Below, piece after piece: positions 17,434 through 25,775 of a stretch of DNA of 64,000 nt. The notes below the pieces were generated by a model. That model was given only the letters and a program-made list of their open reading frames with translations. It had not been told where the DNA came from and ran no database searches. The stretch spans positions 80,276 to 144,275 of the forward strand of contig NZ_BMVM01000020.1 in assembly GCF_014650715.1 (NCBI RefSeq), written 5' to 3'. The DNA is from Streptomyces bluensis (GTDB lineage Bacteria > Actinomycetota > Actinomycetes > Streptomycetales > Streptomycetaceae). How positions within the stretch are numbered: the first letter of the stretch is position 1; each line of letters starts with the position of its first letter. The position numbers and the translations under genes were made by a program.

Positions 17434-18828
17434 ATGACACGCCGAATCCAGCCTCGAAGAACCCAGCCCCGGAGAATCCGGGACCGGAGAACCCAGCCCC
17501 GAACCCGCAGCCGACCCGGGCGACCCAGCCGACCCGGGCGACCCGAGCGGCCCGGCCGCTCCGAAGTCCGCCCCCGGTTGCTCGCCCTCGCCGCGGCCTG
17601 GGCGGTCACCCGCGCCCTGATGCTGTGGCTGCTCGCCCACAACCACCACCCCCTGCTCGGCGGCGGCGGTGTCGCGGGTGAGGTGTACCGGCTGTACGCC
17701 CGCTGGTACGGCGTCCTCTCGGGCGGCGCGTACCCGGAGGGCGACCCGCTCTGGCAGTACCCACCGGGCGCCGGACCGCTGCTGCTCGCGCCCGGGGCGC
17801 TGCCGGGGCTGACGTACTTCCAGGCCTTCGTGGCCCTCACCGTCGCCGCGGACGCCGTCGTCACGGTCGCCCTCACGCGCGCGGGAACGCGCCCCGCCGG
17901 GCGCAGCCTGAGCGGGGCCGCGCTGTGGACCGCAGGGCTGCCGGTCATGCTGTACCTGCCGCTGGTGCGGTACGACGTGCTGGTCACGGCGTGCGCCGTC
18001 ATCGCCCTGTTGACGTTTTCGCGCTCCACGCGCGCGTGCGGGGCGTTCGCCGCGCTGGGTGCCCTGGCGAAGGTCTGGCCCGCGCTGACGCTGATCGGCA
18101 CACCGAGGGGCCGTACGACGAAGGAGGCGTGGGCGGCCGCCGCGGTCACCACGGCGGTGCTGCTGGGGACGCTCGCCGTGCTCTTCAGGACGCCGTTCGA
18201 CTTCTTACGCCAGCAGGGCCACCGCGGTGTGCAGATCGAGTCGCTCGGCGGCACGGCTCTCGGTCTCGCCCGCCGCGCGGGCTGGGACGGGGACGTGCGG
18301 TACCGGTACGGCGCGATGGAGTTCGTGGGGCCGTACGTGGCGGAGGTCGCGGCTCTCTCGCTCGCCCTCACCGTCGCCGCCTTCGGCGCCCTGCTGCTGT
18401 GGCGGACGCGCGCCCGCCGCTGGTCGCCTGCGACCCCGTACGACGCCGCGCTGAGCGCCGTGCTGCTCTTCACGGTCACCAGCCGGGTGATCAGCCCGCA
18501 GTACATGGTGTGGCTGCTGGGGCTGGCCGCCGTGTGCCTGACCTCGCGGCACACCACGCAACGCGCGGTGGCCGTGCTGATCGTGGCGGCGACGGCGGTC
18601 AGCGCGGTGACGTATCCCGTGCTCTACCAGGAGGTCGTCGGCAGCACCTGGACGGGCTGCCTGCTGATGCTCGTACGCAATGGCCTGCTGACGGCCGCGG
18701 CGGTCCTGTCCTTCGTACGGCTGTGGCGGGGCACGGCCGCCGGCCCGCGACATCAGGACGACTCGGAATCCAGCAGCCCGGAACGGAACCCGAGCCGTAT
18801 TCCTGCCATCTTCCCCACAAGAGGCTAA
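17434..18828 (+). CDS. GT87-like (DUF2029) membrane glycosyltransferase
   Basis: 464 residues. After a strongly basic, Pro-rich N-terminus built from a degenerate repeat (RPGRPSRPGRPERPGR), there are about ten membrane segments. The motifs LPLVRYDVLVTACAVIALL, KVWPALTLIG and SRVISPQYMVWLLGLAAV match the GT87/DUF2029 family, polyprenyl-phosphomannose-dependent transferases related to PimE. The ATG at 17434 or the one at 17401 is possible; the shorter form avoids a non-basic leader. It lies downstream of ohrR but probably belongs functionally with the glycopolymer genes on both sides. Confidence 0.75.
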   Translation: MTRRIQPRRTQPRRIRDRRTQPRTRSRPGRPSRPGRPERPGRSEVRPRLLALAAAWAVTRALMLWLLAHNHHPLLGGGGVAGEVYRLYARWYGVLSGGAYPEGDPLWQYPPGAGPLLLAPGALPGLTYFQAFVALTVAADAVVTVALTRAGTRPAGRSLSGAALWTAGLPVMLYLPLVRYDVLVTACAVIALLTFSRSTRACGAFAALGALAKVWPALTLIGTPRGRTTKEAWAAAAVTTAVLLGTLAVLFRTPFDFLRQQGHRGVQIESLGGTALGLARRAGWDGDVRYRYGAMEFVGPYVAEVAALSLALTVAAFGALLLWRTRARRWSPATPYDAALSAVLLFTVTSRVISPQYMVWLLGLAAVCLTSRHTTQRAVAVLIVAATAVSAVTYPVLYQEVVGSTWTGCLLMLVRNGLLTAAAVLSFVRLWRGTAAGPRHQDDSESSSPERNPSRIPAIFPTRG

Positions 18829-18884
18829 GTACCTCTTAAACGGGAAAACGACAACAACATCAACTATTCCGACTCGTGGGAGCC

Positions 18885-20480
18885 ATGGACCCTCACCACT
18901 CGCAGGTCAGCGTCGTCGTCATCGGATACGACGACGCCACCCATGTGGCGGGCGCGGTCCGCTCGGCGCTCGCGCAGGGCCCGGCCGTGCGTGAGGTGAT
19001 CGCGGTCGACGACTGCTCGACGGACGGCAGCGCGGAGCTGCTTCAGCGGCTGGCCGCCGCCGAACCGCGACTGCGGGTGATCCGCCGCCGGGTCAACAGC
19101 GGCGGCTGCGGCACCCCGCGCAACGACGGCATCGAGGCCGCGACAGCCCCGTACGTGATGTTCCTGGACAGCGACGACGTGCTGCCGCCCGGTGCGGTGG
19201 ACGCGCTGCTGCGCGCGGCGGCCGAGCAGGACGCGGACGTCGCGGCGGGCCTGTGCGTGCGCCGGGAGCTGCCGTCCGGGCGCGAGACCCCGTGGCAGCC
19301 CGAGCTGTACGCGCAGCCGGCCGTGATCGCCCGCCCGTCCCGGCACACCCGCCTGGTCCACGACACGCTGTGCGTCAACAAGCTCTACCGCACCGACTTC
19401 CTGCGCCGGCACCGGATCCGCTTTCCCGACGGGCGGTTCCCGTACGAGGACTTCGTGTTCAGCGCGCGTGTGCTGGCCGCCGCCCCGCGCGTGGCGCTCG
19501 TTCCGGACACCGTCTACGTCTGGCACGTGCGGCGTTCCGCGGCCCGGCTGTCCATCTCCCTCGACCGCGCGGGCATCGACAACTGGCGGGCGCGGACGGA
19601 GGCCCACCGGCTGGCGTACGACATCCTCCTCGGTGCCGGGGAGAAGCGGCTGGCGCGGGCGGCGCGGGCGAGGTTCCTCGAACACTCGGTGCGGATGTAC
19701 GCACGCGAACTCGACCAGCGCGGGGCCGAGTACCGGCGCGCGTGGTGGGCCCTCACGCGCGCGTACCTGAAGACCTTCGACGCGGCCGACTTCGCGCGGG
19801 CGCCCGCGCCGGGGCGCGTCGTGGCGCGTGTGATCCTGGCCTCCGCCGAGCCGCGCGACGTGCCCCGCCTCAAGGAACTCGCGGCCCGCCCGGCCCGGCT
19901 GACACCGCCGTACGCCCGCGCGGCCGACGGCACCCCGGTGTGGTCGGCGGACCTGCCCCAGGTGCGGCTGGACCACCTCCTCGAACGCCCCCTGCGCCTG
20001 CTGCCCGTAGCCGTCGACGCCGAACTGCGCCCCCGCGCGCGCGACACCCTGCTCCGGCTGCGCCTGCACGAGCTGTACGGGCGGCTGGGGCAGGCCGGGC
20101 CCGAGGCGGTGGACGTGGAGTTCACGCACCGGGACGACGGCCGGGTGGGGCTCGCGCGCACGGTTCCCCTCACGGCCGAGCCGGACTCCGAGAGCTGGCT
20201 GGCCACCATGCCGGTCGACCTCGGTGAGCTGGGCTCGGGCACCTGGGACCTGCGGCTGCGGCTGCGCTTCCGGGACGGCACCAGCCGGGAGACCACCGCC
20301 CACGCGCTCGCCGGGCGCGGGCTGCTGCGGCGGACGGCCGTACCGAGCGCGCGCCACGGGCTGCTCCTCGTGCAGCCGTACGCGACCCACGCCGGGGCGC
20401 TCGCGTTGCGGCTCGCGCCCGGTTGGCGAGGATTGACAGATGTCATGAGCAGACGAGCCAAACGCCTGCTTCATCAGTGA
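18885..20480 (+). CDS. GT2 glycosyltransferase with C-terminal accessory domain
   Basis: 531 residues. GT2 domain in residues ~5-240 with AVDDCSTDGS, FLDSDDVLPPG, NKLYRTDFL and YEDFVFSARV, all intact. The C-terminal ~220 residues hold a beta-rich accessory domain (PVWSADLPQVRLDH, then VDVEFTHRDDG and LGSGTWDLRLRLRF). The same order, GT2 then accessory domain, is seen in the first two thirds of the 983-residue protein at 32205-35156, but here the TagF module is absent. Start at ATG 18885 because GTGGGAG lies just upstream; GTG 18876 is possible. It precedes galE, which could supply UDP-galactose. Confidence 0.82.
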   Translation: MDPHHSQVSVVVIGYDDATHVAGAVRSALAQGPAVREVIAVDDCSTDGSAELLQRLAAAEPRLRVIRRRVNSGGCGTPRNDGIEAATAPYVMFLDSDDVLPPGAVDALLRAAAEQDADVAAGLCVRRELPSGRETPWQPELYAQPAVIARPSRHTRLVHDTLCVNKLYRTDFLRRHRIRFPDGRFPYEDFVFSARVLAAAPRVALVPDTVYVWHVRRSAARLSISLDRAGIDNWRARTEAHRLAYDILLGAGEKRLARAARARFLEHSVRMYARELDQRGAEYRRAWWALTRAYLKTFDAADFARAPAPGRVVARVILASAEPRDVPRLKELAARPARLTPPYARAADGTPVWSADLPQVRLDHLLERPLRLLPVAVDAELRPRARDTLLRLRLHELYGRLGQAGPEAVDVEFTHRDDGRVGLARTVPLTAEPDSESWLATMPVDLGELGSGTWDLRLRLRFRDGTSRETTAHALAGRGLLRRTAVPSARHGLLLVQPYATHAGALALRLAPGWRGLTDVMSRRAKRLLHQ

Positions 20481-20582
20481 CCGAGCAACCGCCTGCTTCA
20501 CTGGTGCACGACCCGTAGCTGAATTGGTGGACACAAGACTGGCGCACGGCCCGTAGGAGCATGCGAGAAGGGACGGCTGTCC

Positions 20583-21578
20583 ATGACCTGGCTGATCACC
20601 GGCGGCGCCGGCTACATCGGGGCGCACGTCGTCCGCGCCCTGCGCGAAGCGGGCGAGCGGACCGTGGTCTACGACGACCTGTCGACGGGGATCGCCGAGC
20701 GGGTGCCCGAGGGGGTGCGGCTGGTCGAGGGCTCCACGCTGGACAGCGAGCTGCTGCACCGCACCCTGACCCGGCACACCGTCACCGGCGTGATCCACCT
20801 CGCTGCGAAGAAGCAGGTCGGCGAGTCGGTCGAACAGCCGCTGCACTACTACCGGGAGAACGTCGAAGGGCTGCGCGTCCTGCTCTCCGCCGTCACCGAG
20901 GCGAGGGTGCCGTGCTTCCTCTTCTCCTCCTCGGCGGCCGTGTACGGGATGCCGTCCGACGCGCGGAACGAGCCGCTGGTGACCGAGGAGGCGCCGTGCG
21001 TGCCGATGAGCCCGTACGGCGAGACCAAGCTCGCGGGCGAGTGGCTGGTACGGGCCACGGGCAAGGCGACGGGCATGTCGACGGCGTCACTCCGCTACTT
21101 CAACGTGGCGGGAGCCGCCTCGCCCGAGCTCGCGGACGTCGGCGTCTTCAACCTCATCCCGATGGTCTTCGAGAAGCTGACCGAGGGCACGGCGCCGCGG
21201 ATCTTCGGCAACGACTACCCGACGCCCGACGGCACGTGCGTCCGGGACTTCATCCACGTGGTGGACCTGGCCGAGGCCCACGTGGCGACGGCCCATCGCC
21301 TACAGGCCGCCCGCGGTACGCACCTGACCCTCAACATCGGGCGCGGTGAGGGCGTCTCGGTCCGCGAGATGATCGAACGCATCAACGCGCTCACCGGCCA
21401 CGACGTGACCCCGACCGTCACCCCGCGCCGCCCCGGCGACCCCGCCCGCGTGGTCGCCTCGGCACACCGCGCCGCCGACGAGCTCGGCTGGAAGGCCCGC
21501 TACGGCGTGGAGGACATGATCTCCTCGGCGTGGGAGGGCTGGCTGCGGAGGCATCCGGGGGCGGGGCGGGGCCTATGA
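20583..21578 (+). CDS. galE: UDP-glucose 4-epimerase
   Basis: 331-residue short-chain-dehydrogenase-type epimerase that interconverts UDP-glucose and UDP-galactose using bound NAD. Seen: GGAGYIGAHV (NAD-binding GxxGxxG, residues 7-16), SSSAAVYG, and the catalytic YGETK (YxxxK) near residue 144. RDFIHVVDLAEAHV and NIGRGEGVSVREMI complete the family pattern. Length is normal for GalE. Placement after the glycosyltransferase genes suggests it feeds polymer synthesis rather than galactose catabolism; no galT or galK is nearby. Confidence 0.92.
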   Translation: MTWLITGGAGYIGAHVVRALREAGERTVVYDDLSTGIAERVPEGVRLVEGSTLDSELLHRTLTRHTVTGVIHLAAKKQVGESVEQPLHYYRENVEGLRVLLSAVTEARVPCFLFSSSAAVYGMPSDARNEPLVTEEAPCVPMSPYGETKLAGEWLVRATGKATGMSTASLRYFNVAGAASPELADVGVFNLIPMVFEKLTEGTAPRIFGNDYPTPDGTCVRDFIHVVDLAEAHVATAHRLQAARGTHLTLNIGRGEGVSVREMIERINALTGHDVTPTVTPRRPGDPARVVASAHRAADELGWKARYGVEDMISSAWEGWLRRHPGAGRGL

Positions 21579-21821
21579 GGGTCCGTCGTCCTACTGAGGT
21601 ACCGCCATCGACAGCTCGTTCAGGAGGTCCGCGACGGCGATTGCCGCGTTGGCCAGGATCGCTGTGACGGTGATGACGCGTAGGCGGTGGACATGTGCCT
21701 CGCCTTTCAGTCGAACACGTCGTGAGGTCGGCGAGCCCTGCGAGGTCGGCGAGCCCTGGATGCTCACGCGGTGGGAACGGTTGGATGGTCGGTGCCGTCC
21801 GTTCCGACCGCTGGAGGTGTC

Positions 21822-22370
21822 GTGACCGAGCCTGTGCGAGTGCGCAGCCAGAGGGATCAGGAAGGGCAGAAACCGCAGCGCGAGCGGCGGCCGAAGGCCA
21901 TCGACAACGTACGAGCCGCACTGCCCGCGCTCTGGCTGAACCTCGCACTACACGGAGAGGGTCACATCCCCGCACCATATTTCGACGCAGCTGGCGCCGT
22001 AGCCGAATCAATCAATGCCGACCCGGACTGGCGCACCTGGTGGTCCAGCGCAGAGCGGGGTGAGCTCACGATCGAGATCGAGTTCGGTGACCGCTACGGG
22101 CGCAGCAGCGTCGCCGTACGGAGAGGCCAGGTCTGGGCTTCGTTTCACCTTGAGGCGTCGCGCTTCAAAGGTCGCGCCCCAGGCGCTCTCACCTATCTTG
22201 CCTGCACTGACATGACAGCTTTCACGCAGGTATCGGCGGAGTTGGCCATGGTCGCACCGCCGGCGCTTCCGCTTCCCTCCAACGCGACGCCTCCGACACC
22301 CAAGAGCGAAGCAGCCCGCGAACGACTGGCTGAGTTGCGCAGACGTCACCGGGCGAGGCCAAAGATGTAG
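21822..22370 (+). CDS. Hypothetical protein
   Basis: 182 residues, not recognised. The GTG at 21822 has a good GGAGG 5 bp upstream. Residues ~28-130 look folded (ALPALWLNLALHGEGHIP, WRTWWSSAERGELTIEIEFGDR, FKGRAPGALTYLACTDMTAF). The last ~40 residues are Pro/Ser-rich and then highly basic (ARERLAELRRRHRARP). No signal peptide or membrane segment. It opens a stretch of accessory genes and looks less GC-biased than the genes to its left, so it may be a transferred gene. Confidence 0.6.
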   Translation: MTEPVRVRSQRDQEGQKPQRERRPKAIDNVRAALPALWLNLALHGEGHIPAPYFDAAGAVAESINADPDWRTWWSSAERGELTIEIEFGDRYGRSSVAVRRGQVWASFHLEASRFKGRAPGALTYLACTDMTAFTQVSAELAMVAPPALPLPSNATPPTPKSEAARERLAELRRRHRARPKM

Positions 22371-22454
22371 CTCCCGACCGGGGGCCTGCCAGTGCTCTGA
22401 CCGGGGCGGTTCGCCGGGTTGGCGCTTGTGTGACGTCCGTTGCGACGCAGGTGA

Positions 22455-22583
22455 GTGTCGCGCGGCCACCCCGATGCCGTCCGCGTCCGCCACGGCCACA
22501 CCGCCGGCGGGGCCGCTTCCTACGTGCCTTGGAAAAAGTTGTGGGCCGCTGTCGATCCGGCCATGTCCCGTTCGACGTCATGA
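22455..22583 (+). CDS. Possible short ORF or gene remnant
   Basis: A GTG-initiated frame of 42 codons, with AGGTGA directly before the GTG. It contains YVPWKKLWAAVDPAMS, which reads like a piece of a real protein because of its aromatic-rich, balanced composition. I do not recognise the family. It could be a small gene, the tail of a decayed one, or chance; it fills most of the gap between the hypothetical protein and the reductase gene. Confidence 0.25.
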   Translation: MSRGHPDAVRVRHGHTAGGAASYVPWKKLWAAVDPAMSRSTS

Positions 22584-22634
22584 TGTGCGGCGCCTCGCCA
22601 CACGATGACGCGACAGGACCTGACGAGGAGACAC

Positions 22635-23279
22635 GTGGATCAACTACTGCGAGTTATGAACTTCAACGTATCGAGTGACGGAATCGGTGCCGGCGAGCAC
22701 CAGAGTCTCAAACTGCCGTTCGGCCACGACCATCCGGAGAAGCTGTTCGCCTGGGCCGGGGCCACGGCAAGCTGGCCCATGCGCACGGATCCCGGCGGGA
22801 GCCGGGGCCTCGACGACTACTTCACGCGAGACTTCGCACGCAACATCGGTGCCGAGATCATGGGCCGCAACAAGTTCGGGCCGCAGCGCGGGCCCTGGCC
22901 GGACCATGAGTGGCGCGGCTGGTGGGGGGAGAAGCCCCCGTTCCGCACGCCGGTGTTCGTCATGACCCACCATGAGCGTCCGTCGTTCACGCTCTGCGAC
23001 ACCACGTTCCACTTCGTTGGCGGCGCCCCGGCCATGGTCCTCGAACGGGCGCGGGAAGCGGCGCAGGGCAAGGACGTCCGACTAGGCGGCGGGGTCACCA
23101 CCATCCGGCAGTTCCTTGCTGCTGACCTCGTCGACACCATGCATGTGGCGGTCTCGCCGGTAAAGCTCGGGTCCGGACTACGACTCTGGGAGTCCCCCGA
23201 TGAACTGCTCGACCGATTCCACCTGGAGGTCGTGCCCAGCCCGAGCGGCGTGACACACCACCTGTTCTGGCGAAAGTGA
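22635..23279 (+). CDS. Dihydrofolate reductase / RibD C-terminal-like protein
   Basis: 214 residues. The GTG at 22635 follows GAGGAG, giving MDQLLRVMNFNVSSDG. Matches to the DHFR/RibD C-terminal fold include IMGRNKFGP, TPVFVMTHHERPSF and LGGGVTTIRQFLAADLVDTM, then HVAVSPVKLGSGLRLW. In Streptomyces such proteins are numerous, NADPH-dependent and mostly of unknown substrate; they are not the housekeeping folate enzyme. No riboflavin or folate genes are nearby. Confidence 0.8.
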   Translation: MDQLLRVMNFNVSSDGIGAGEHQSLKLPFGHDHPEKLFAWAGATASWPMRTDPGGSRGLDDYFTRDFARNIGAEIMGRNKFGPQRGPWPDHEWRGWWGEKPPFRTPVFVMTHHERPSFTLCDTTFHFVGGAPAMVLERAREAAQGKDVRLGGGVTTIRQFLAADLVDTMHVAVSPVKLGSGLRLWESPDELLDRFHLEVVPSPSGVTHHLFWRK

Positions 23280-23302
23280 CGCGAGAGCCCACTCGATCGA
23301 GT

Positions 23303-23410
23303 TCAGGTTGCGACTGTGAGGGGGCGCCCGCCCCATCGGATGCCCTTCTCACCACGGATGCGGGCGCGTTCCTTGCGTGGGGCGGCGAGTACGTCGGGGT
23401 GGCGGGCCCG
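23303..23410 (-). pseudogene. Possible gene remnant between convergent genes
   Basis: On the minus strand a frame ending at the TGA at 23303-23305 reads RHPDVLAAPRKERARIRGE and later WGGRPLTVAT. It looks like the end of a coding region, but no start or upstream frame continues it. The family is not recognised. It may be the tail of a gene lost by rearrangement, or chance. Confidence 0.25.
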
Positions 23411-23434
23411 AGGACAGGTACGAAGTGATCGACG

Positions 23435-24403
23435 TCACGGTGTCAGCACGATCCTGCCGAACACCTCGCCGGCGTCCATCTTCCGGTGTGCCGGCGCGGC
23501 TTGCTCCAACGGCAGCAGCTCGTGCACCACCAGTTGGAGTTCGCCACGACTCGCGGCAGCGAACTGCTCGGTCCTCACCGCACGTCGATCGGGTTCGCTC
23601 ACGGTGTCGGCGCTGAAGGTGGCAAACGACATCGACTTCTTGAACGCCGCCATCATGTTCGCGCCGAAGTCCGCCGGCGGCTGTCCTCCTACCGCGCCGA
23701 TGGCCACCATGCGACCGTTCGGGTTGAGCTTGTCGAAGAACGAGGGCATGTCCACACCGGCGACGATGTCGATGATGACGTCGTAACCCGTGGGAGCGTC
23801 TTCTCCTCCTTCACCGGAGCGGTCCAGCACATGGGTCGCGCCGAGCTTTCGCAGGCGATCACCACGCTCGACCGACGATGTCGTGACTGCCACCGCGGCG
23901 GCACCAGCCCGAGCCGCGAGCTGGACCGTCATGATCCCCAGGCTGCCGGCCGCGCCGCGCACCAGCACCGACTCGCCCGGTGCGAAGTGGGCATGGGAAA
24001 GGCCGAAGTGGGCCACCACACCGGAGCTCCCGAGCGTCACCGCCTCGGCGGCGGAGAGGTTCGCGGGGAGGGGAAGGACCTCCTCCACCGGGGCGATCGC
24101 TTGTTCCGCGTAGCCGCCGCCCCCGCCGGTGGATGCCCACACCCGCCGGCCAATCCATGACGTGTCGACGCCGTCGCCGACTGCTGTCACCGTGCCCGCC
24201 ACCTCACCGCCGGGGACATGTCCCTCCTTGAAGCCATAGGCAGCGAGAGCACCACTTCGGATCAGGACGTCGGCACCGCTGACTCCGATCGCCTCGGTGG
24301 CGATCAGCACCTGCCCGTCGGCGGGAATCGGGGCCGGGAGGTCGATGACGGCCAGGCCTTCAGGGCTTCCGAACGCCTGGATCGCGACTGCTTTCAATGT
24401 CAT
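23435..24403 (-). CDS. NAD(P)H quinone oxidoreductase-like (zinc-independent MDR family)
   Basis: 322-residue medium-chain reductase of the quinone oxidoreductase (QOR) subgroup. N-terminal GroES-like part with GVSGADVLIRSG and GGEVAGTVTAVGDGV. The cofactor-binding Rossmann part has VLVRGAAGSLGIMTVQLAARAG near residues 148-170. No structural or catalytic zinc cysteines are seen. It is divergent from a TetR gene 129 bp away, with an inverted repeat between them, so it is the likely target of that regulator. Substrate unknown; usual members reduce quinones or enones. Confidence 0.87.
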   Translation of the reverse strand: MTLKAVAIQAFGSPEGLAVIDLPAPIPADGQVLIATEAIGVSGADVLIRSGALAAYGFKEGHVPGGEVAGTVTAVGDGVDTSWIGRRVWASTGGGGGYAEQAIAPVEEVLPLPANLSAAEAVTLGSSGVVAHFGLSHAHFAPGESVLVRGAAGSLGIMTVQLAARAGAAAVAVTTSSVERGDRLRKLGATHVLDRSGEGGEDAPTGYDVIIDIVAGVDMPSFFDKLNPNGRMVAIGAVGGQPPADFGANMMAAFKKSMSFATFSADTVSEPDRRAVRTEQFAAASRGELQLVVHELLPLEQAAPAHRKMDAGEVFGRIVLTP

Positions 24404-24488
24404 CTCCTGGTCTGGTCATGGGTGCGGCCAGTCATTCGAGGAACCTCGATGGACCGCACGCGAGGACGCGCAGCGTTTCCACACCTCC

Positions 24489-24512
24489 GGACGCTAACGG
24501 ACGCCAGCGTCC
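24489..24512. promoter_or_regulatory. Inverted repeat, probable TetR operator
   Basis: Perfect 7-bp arms GGACGCT (24489-24495) and AGCGTCC (24506-24512) separated by 10 bp, in the divergent region between the oxidoreductase and the TetR gene. The position just before the TetR start suits an autoregulatory operator. Confidence 0.5.
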
Positions 24513-24532
24513 ACTTAAGTAAAGTGAGAGCG

Positions 24533-25168
24533 GTGACCGACCGTTTGCCTCACACCCTGCGTTCCGACGCCCTGGACAACCGTGAACGCATCGTCGACGC
24601 GGCCCGCTCGCTGTTCGCCACCGAGGGCCTTGACGTGCCGATGCGCGAGATCGCCCGGAAGGCCGGTGTGGGCCCCGCCACTCTGTACCGCCGTTTCCCG
24701 ACCAAGCAGATGCTGGTCACCGAGGCTTTCACGGACCAGATGCGGGCGTGCCACACCATCGTCGACGAAGGGCTCACCGATCCGGATCCGTGGCGCGGAT
24801 TCCGCCGTGTGATCGAGAGGATCTGCGAACTGCACGCACACAATCAGGGCTTTACCGAAGCCTTCATGACTGCCTTCCCCGACGCGATGGATTTCGCCGC
24901 GGACCGTGCGCACACGCTGAACTCGATCGCCAAGCTGGCCCACCGCGCCAAGGGCGCCGGCCACCTGCGCCCCGACTTCGTCCTGGACGACCTGATCATC
25001 ATGCTCACGGCCCACAGAGGCATCCACGCCACATCGACGGCCACCCGCGTCGCGGCTTCCCGGCGCTTCGCCGCGCTGGTGATCCAGGCGTTCCAGACCT
25101 CTCCGACACACTCGCCGCTACCACCCGCGGCACGGCTCGGTGCGGGTTCCAAGGGCGGGCACGGGTGA
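24533..25168 (+). CDS. TetR-family transcriptional regulator
   Basis: 211 residues. HTH in residues ~15-62: IVDAARSLFATEGLDVPMREIARKAGVGPATLYRRFPTKQML follows the TetR pattern closely (split here by position: recognition helix GPATLYRRFPTK). The C-terminal ligand domain resembles regulators often annotated SbtR-like. The start could be GTG 24524 or 24533; I take 24533 because the GAGAG before it is closer. An even longer upstream frame would run across the inverted repeat and is unlikely. Probably represses the divergent oxidoreductase gene. Confidence 0.87.
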   Translation: MTDRLPHTLRSDALDNRERIVDAARSLFATEGLDVPMREIARKAGVGPATLYRRFPTKQMLVTEAFTDQMRACHTIVDEGLTDPDPWRGFRRVIERICELHAHNQGFTEAFMTAFPDAMDFAADRAHTLNSIAKLAHRAKGAGHLRPDFVLDDLIIMLTAHRGIHATSTATRVAASRRFAALVIQAFQTSPTHSPLPPAARLGAGSKGGHG

Positions 25169-25171
25169 AGC

Positions 25172-25588
25172 TCAGGACGCCCCGCCGTTGGGCCCCTCGC
25201 CCAGCTCGAACCAGACTCCCTTCCCCTCGTTGCTGTCGAGCCCGAGGCGCGGTGCGGGCAGCTCCGTTCCCCAGCGGCCGTCCGTGAGCGCGTCGACGAT
25301 CCAGAGCCCGCGCCCCGATTCGCCGTCGTAGCCCTCGCGGAGGGCGGGGGGTGTGCGGTCCTCGTCGTAGACCGTGACGCGGACGGCCTCGCGTTCTGCG
25401 GTGAGGAGTAAGACGGCGCCCGTTCCCTTCGCGTGGACACAGGAGTTGGTGACCAACTCGGAGGTGCAGAGGGTGGCATCGTCCACGAGGGCGTCCAGCC
25501 CCAGGGCACGCAGGACGGAGGTCACGAAGTCGCGGGCGATACGGGCAGTGGTGTCCAGCGGTGGACACCTGAGGGTGTATTCGGGCAT
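25172..25588 (-). CDS. RsbW-like ATP-binding (anti-sigma/AbaA-type) protein
   Basis: 138-residue GHKL/HATPase_c domain protein. The N box reads TSELVTNSCVHAKG, the G1-type motif is VYDEDRTPP and the glycine loop is GESGRGLWIVDALTD. Start ATG 25588 is preceded by AGGAG. Streptomyces carry many such single-domain proteins beside WhiJ-like HTH and DUF397 genes, where they influence development and antibiotic production; the partner is usually unknown. It is divergent from just such an HTH/DUF397 pair, with a tandem 16-bp repeat between. Confidence 0.87.
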   Translation of the reverse strand: MPEYTLRCPPLDTTARIARDFVTSVLRALGLDALVDDATLCTSELVTNSCVHAKGTGAVLLLTAEREAVRVTVYDEDRTPPALREGYDGESGRGLWIVDALTDGRWGTELPAPRLGLDSNEGKGVWFELGEGPNGGAS

Positions 25589-25664
25589 GGCTGATCAACT
25601 CCTGTATGGGGGGGAGCGCTTGGCCTCAGTGACCCAGAGTGCCTTTTGCGTCACCGAAGGTAGG

Positions 25665-25696
25665 GCGCAACCTATACCCGGCGCAAGCTATACCCG
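25665..25696. promoter_or_regulatory. Tandem 16-bp direct repeat in divergent regulatory region
   Basis: Two adjacent copies of GCGCAA(C/G)CTATACCCG, at 25665-25680 and 25681-25696, with one mismatch. The site lies between the RsbW-like gene and the WhiJ-like gene. The TATA-containing units are conspicuous in this GC-rich DNA and probably bind the adjacent HTH protein; each also offers a TATA-like -10 for leftward transcription. Confidence 0.55.
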
Positions 25697-25775
25697 GAAC
25701 TGGTCCCCGACCGTGTGACCCGTGCCATGCTTGCGCGGCATACTCGTTCAGCGGGACGACCAGGAGAAGAGGCGC

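Noticed and set aside
20500..20580. tRNA-like words (GTAGCTGAATTGGTGGACAC) between the GT2 gene and galE
   Set aside because: No acceptor stem or anticodon arm can be folded; only the short D-loop-like word is present.
21590..21720. Short minus-strand peptide frames after galE (24 codons from ATG; a hydrophobic frame from CTG)
   Set aside because: The ATG frame gives a low-complexity Ser-rich peptide. The more protein-like frame would need a CTG start, and no modifying genes are nearby.
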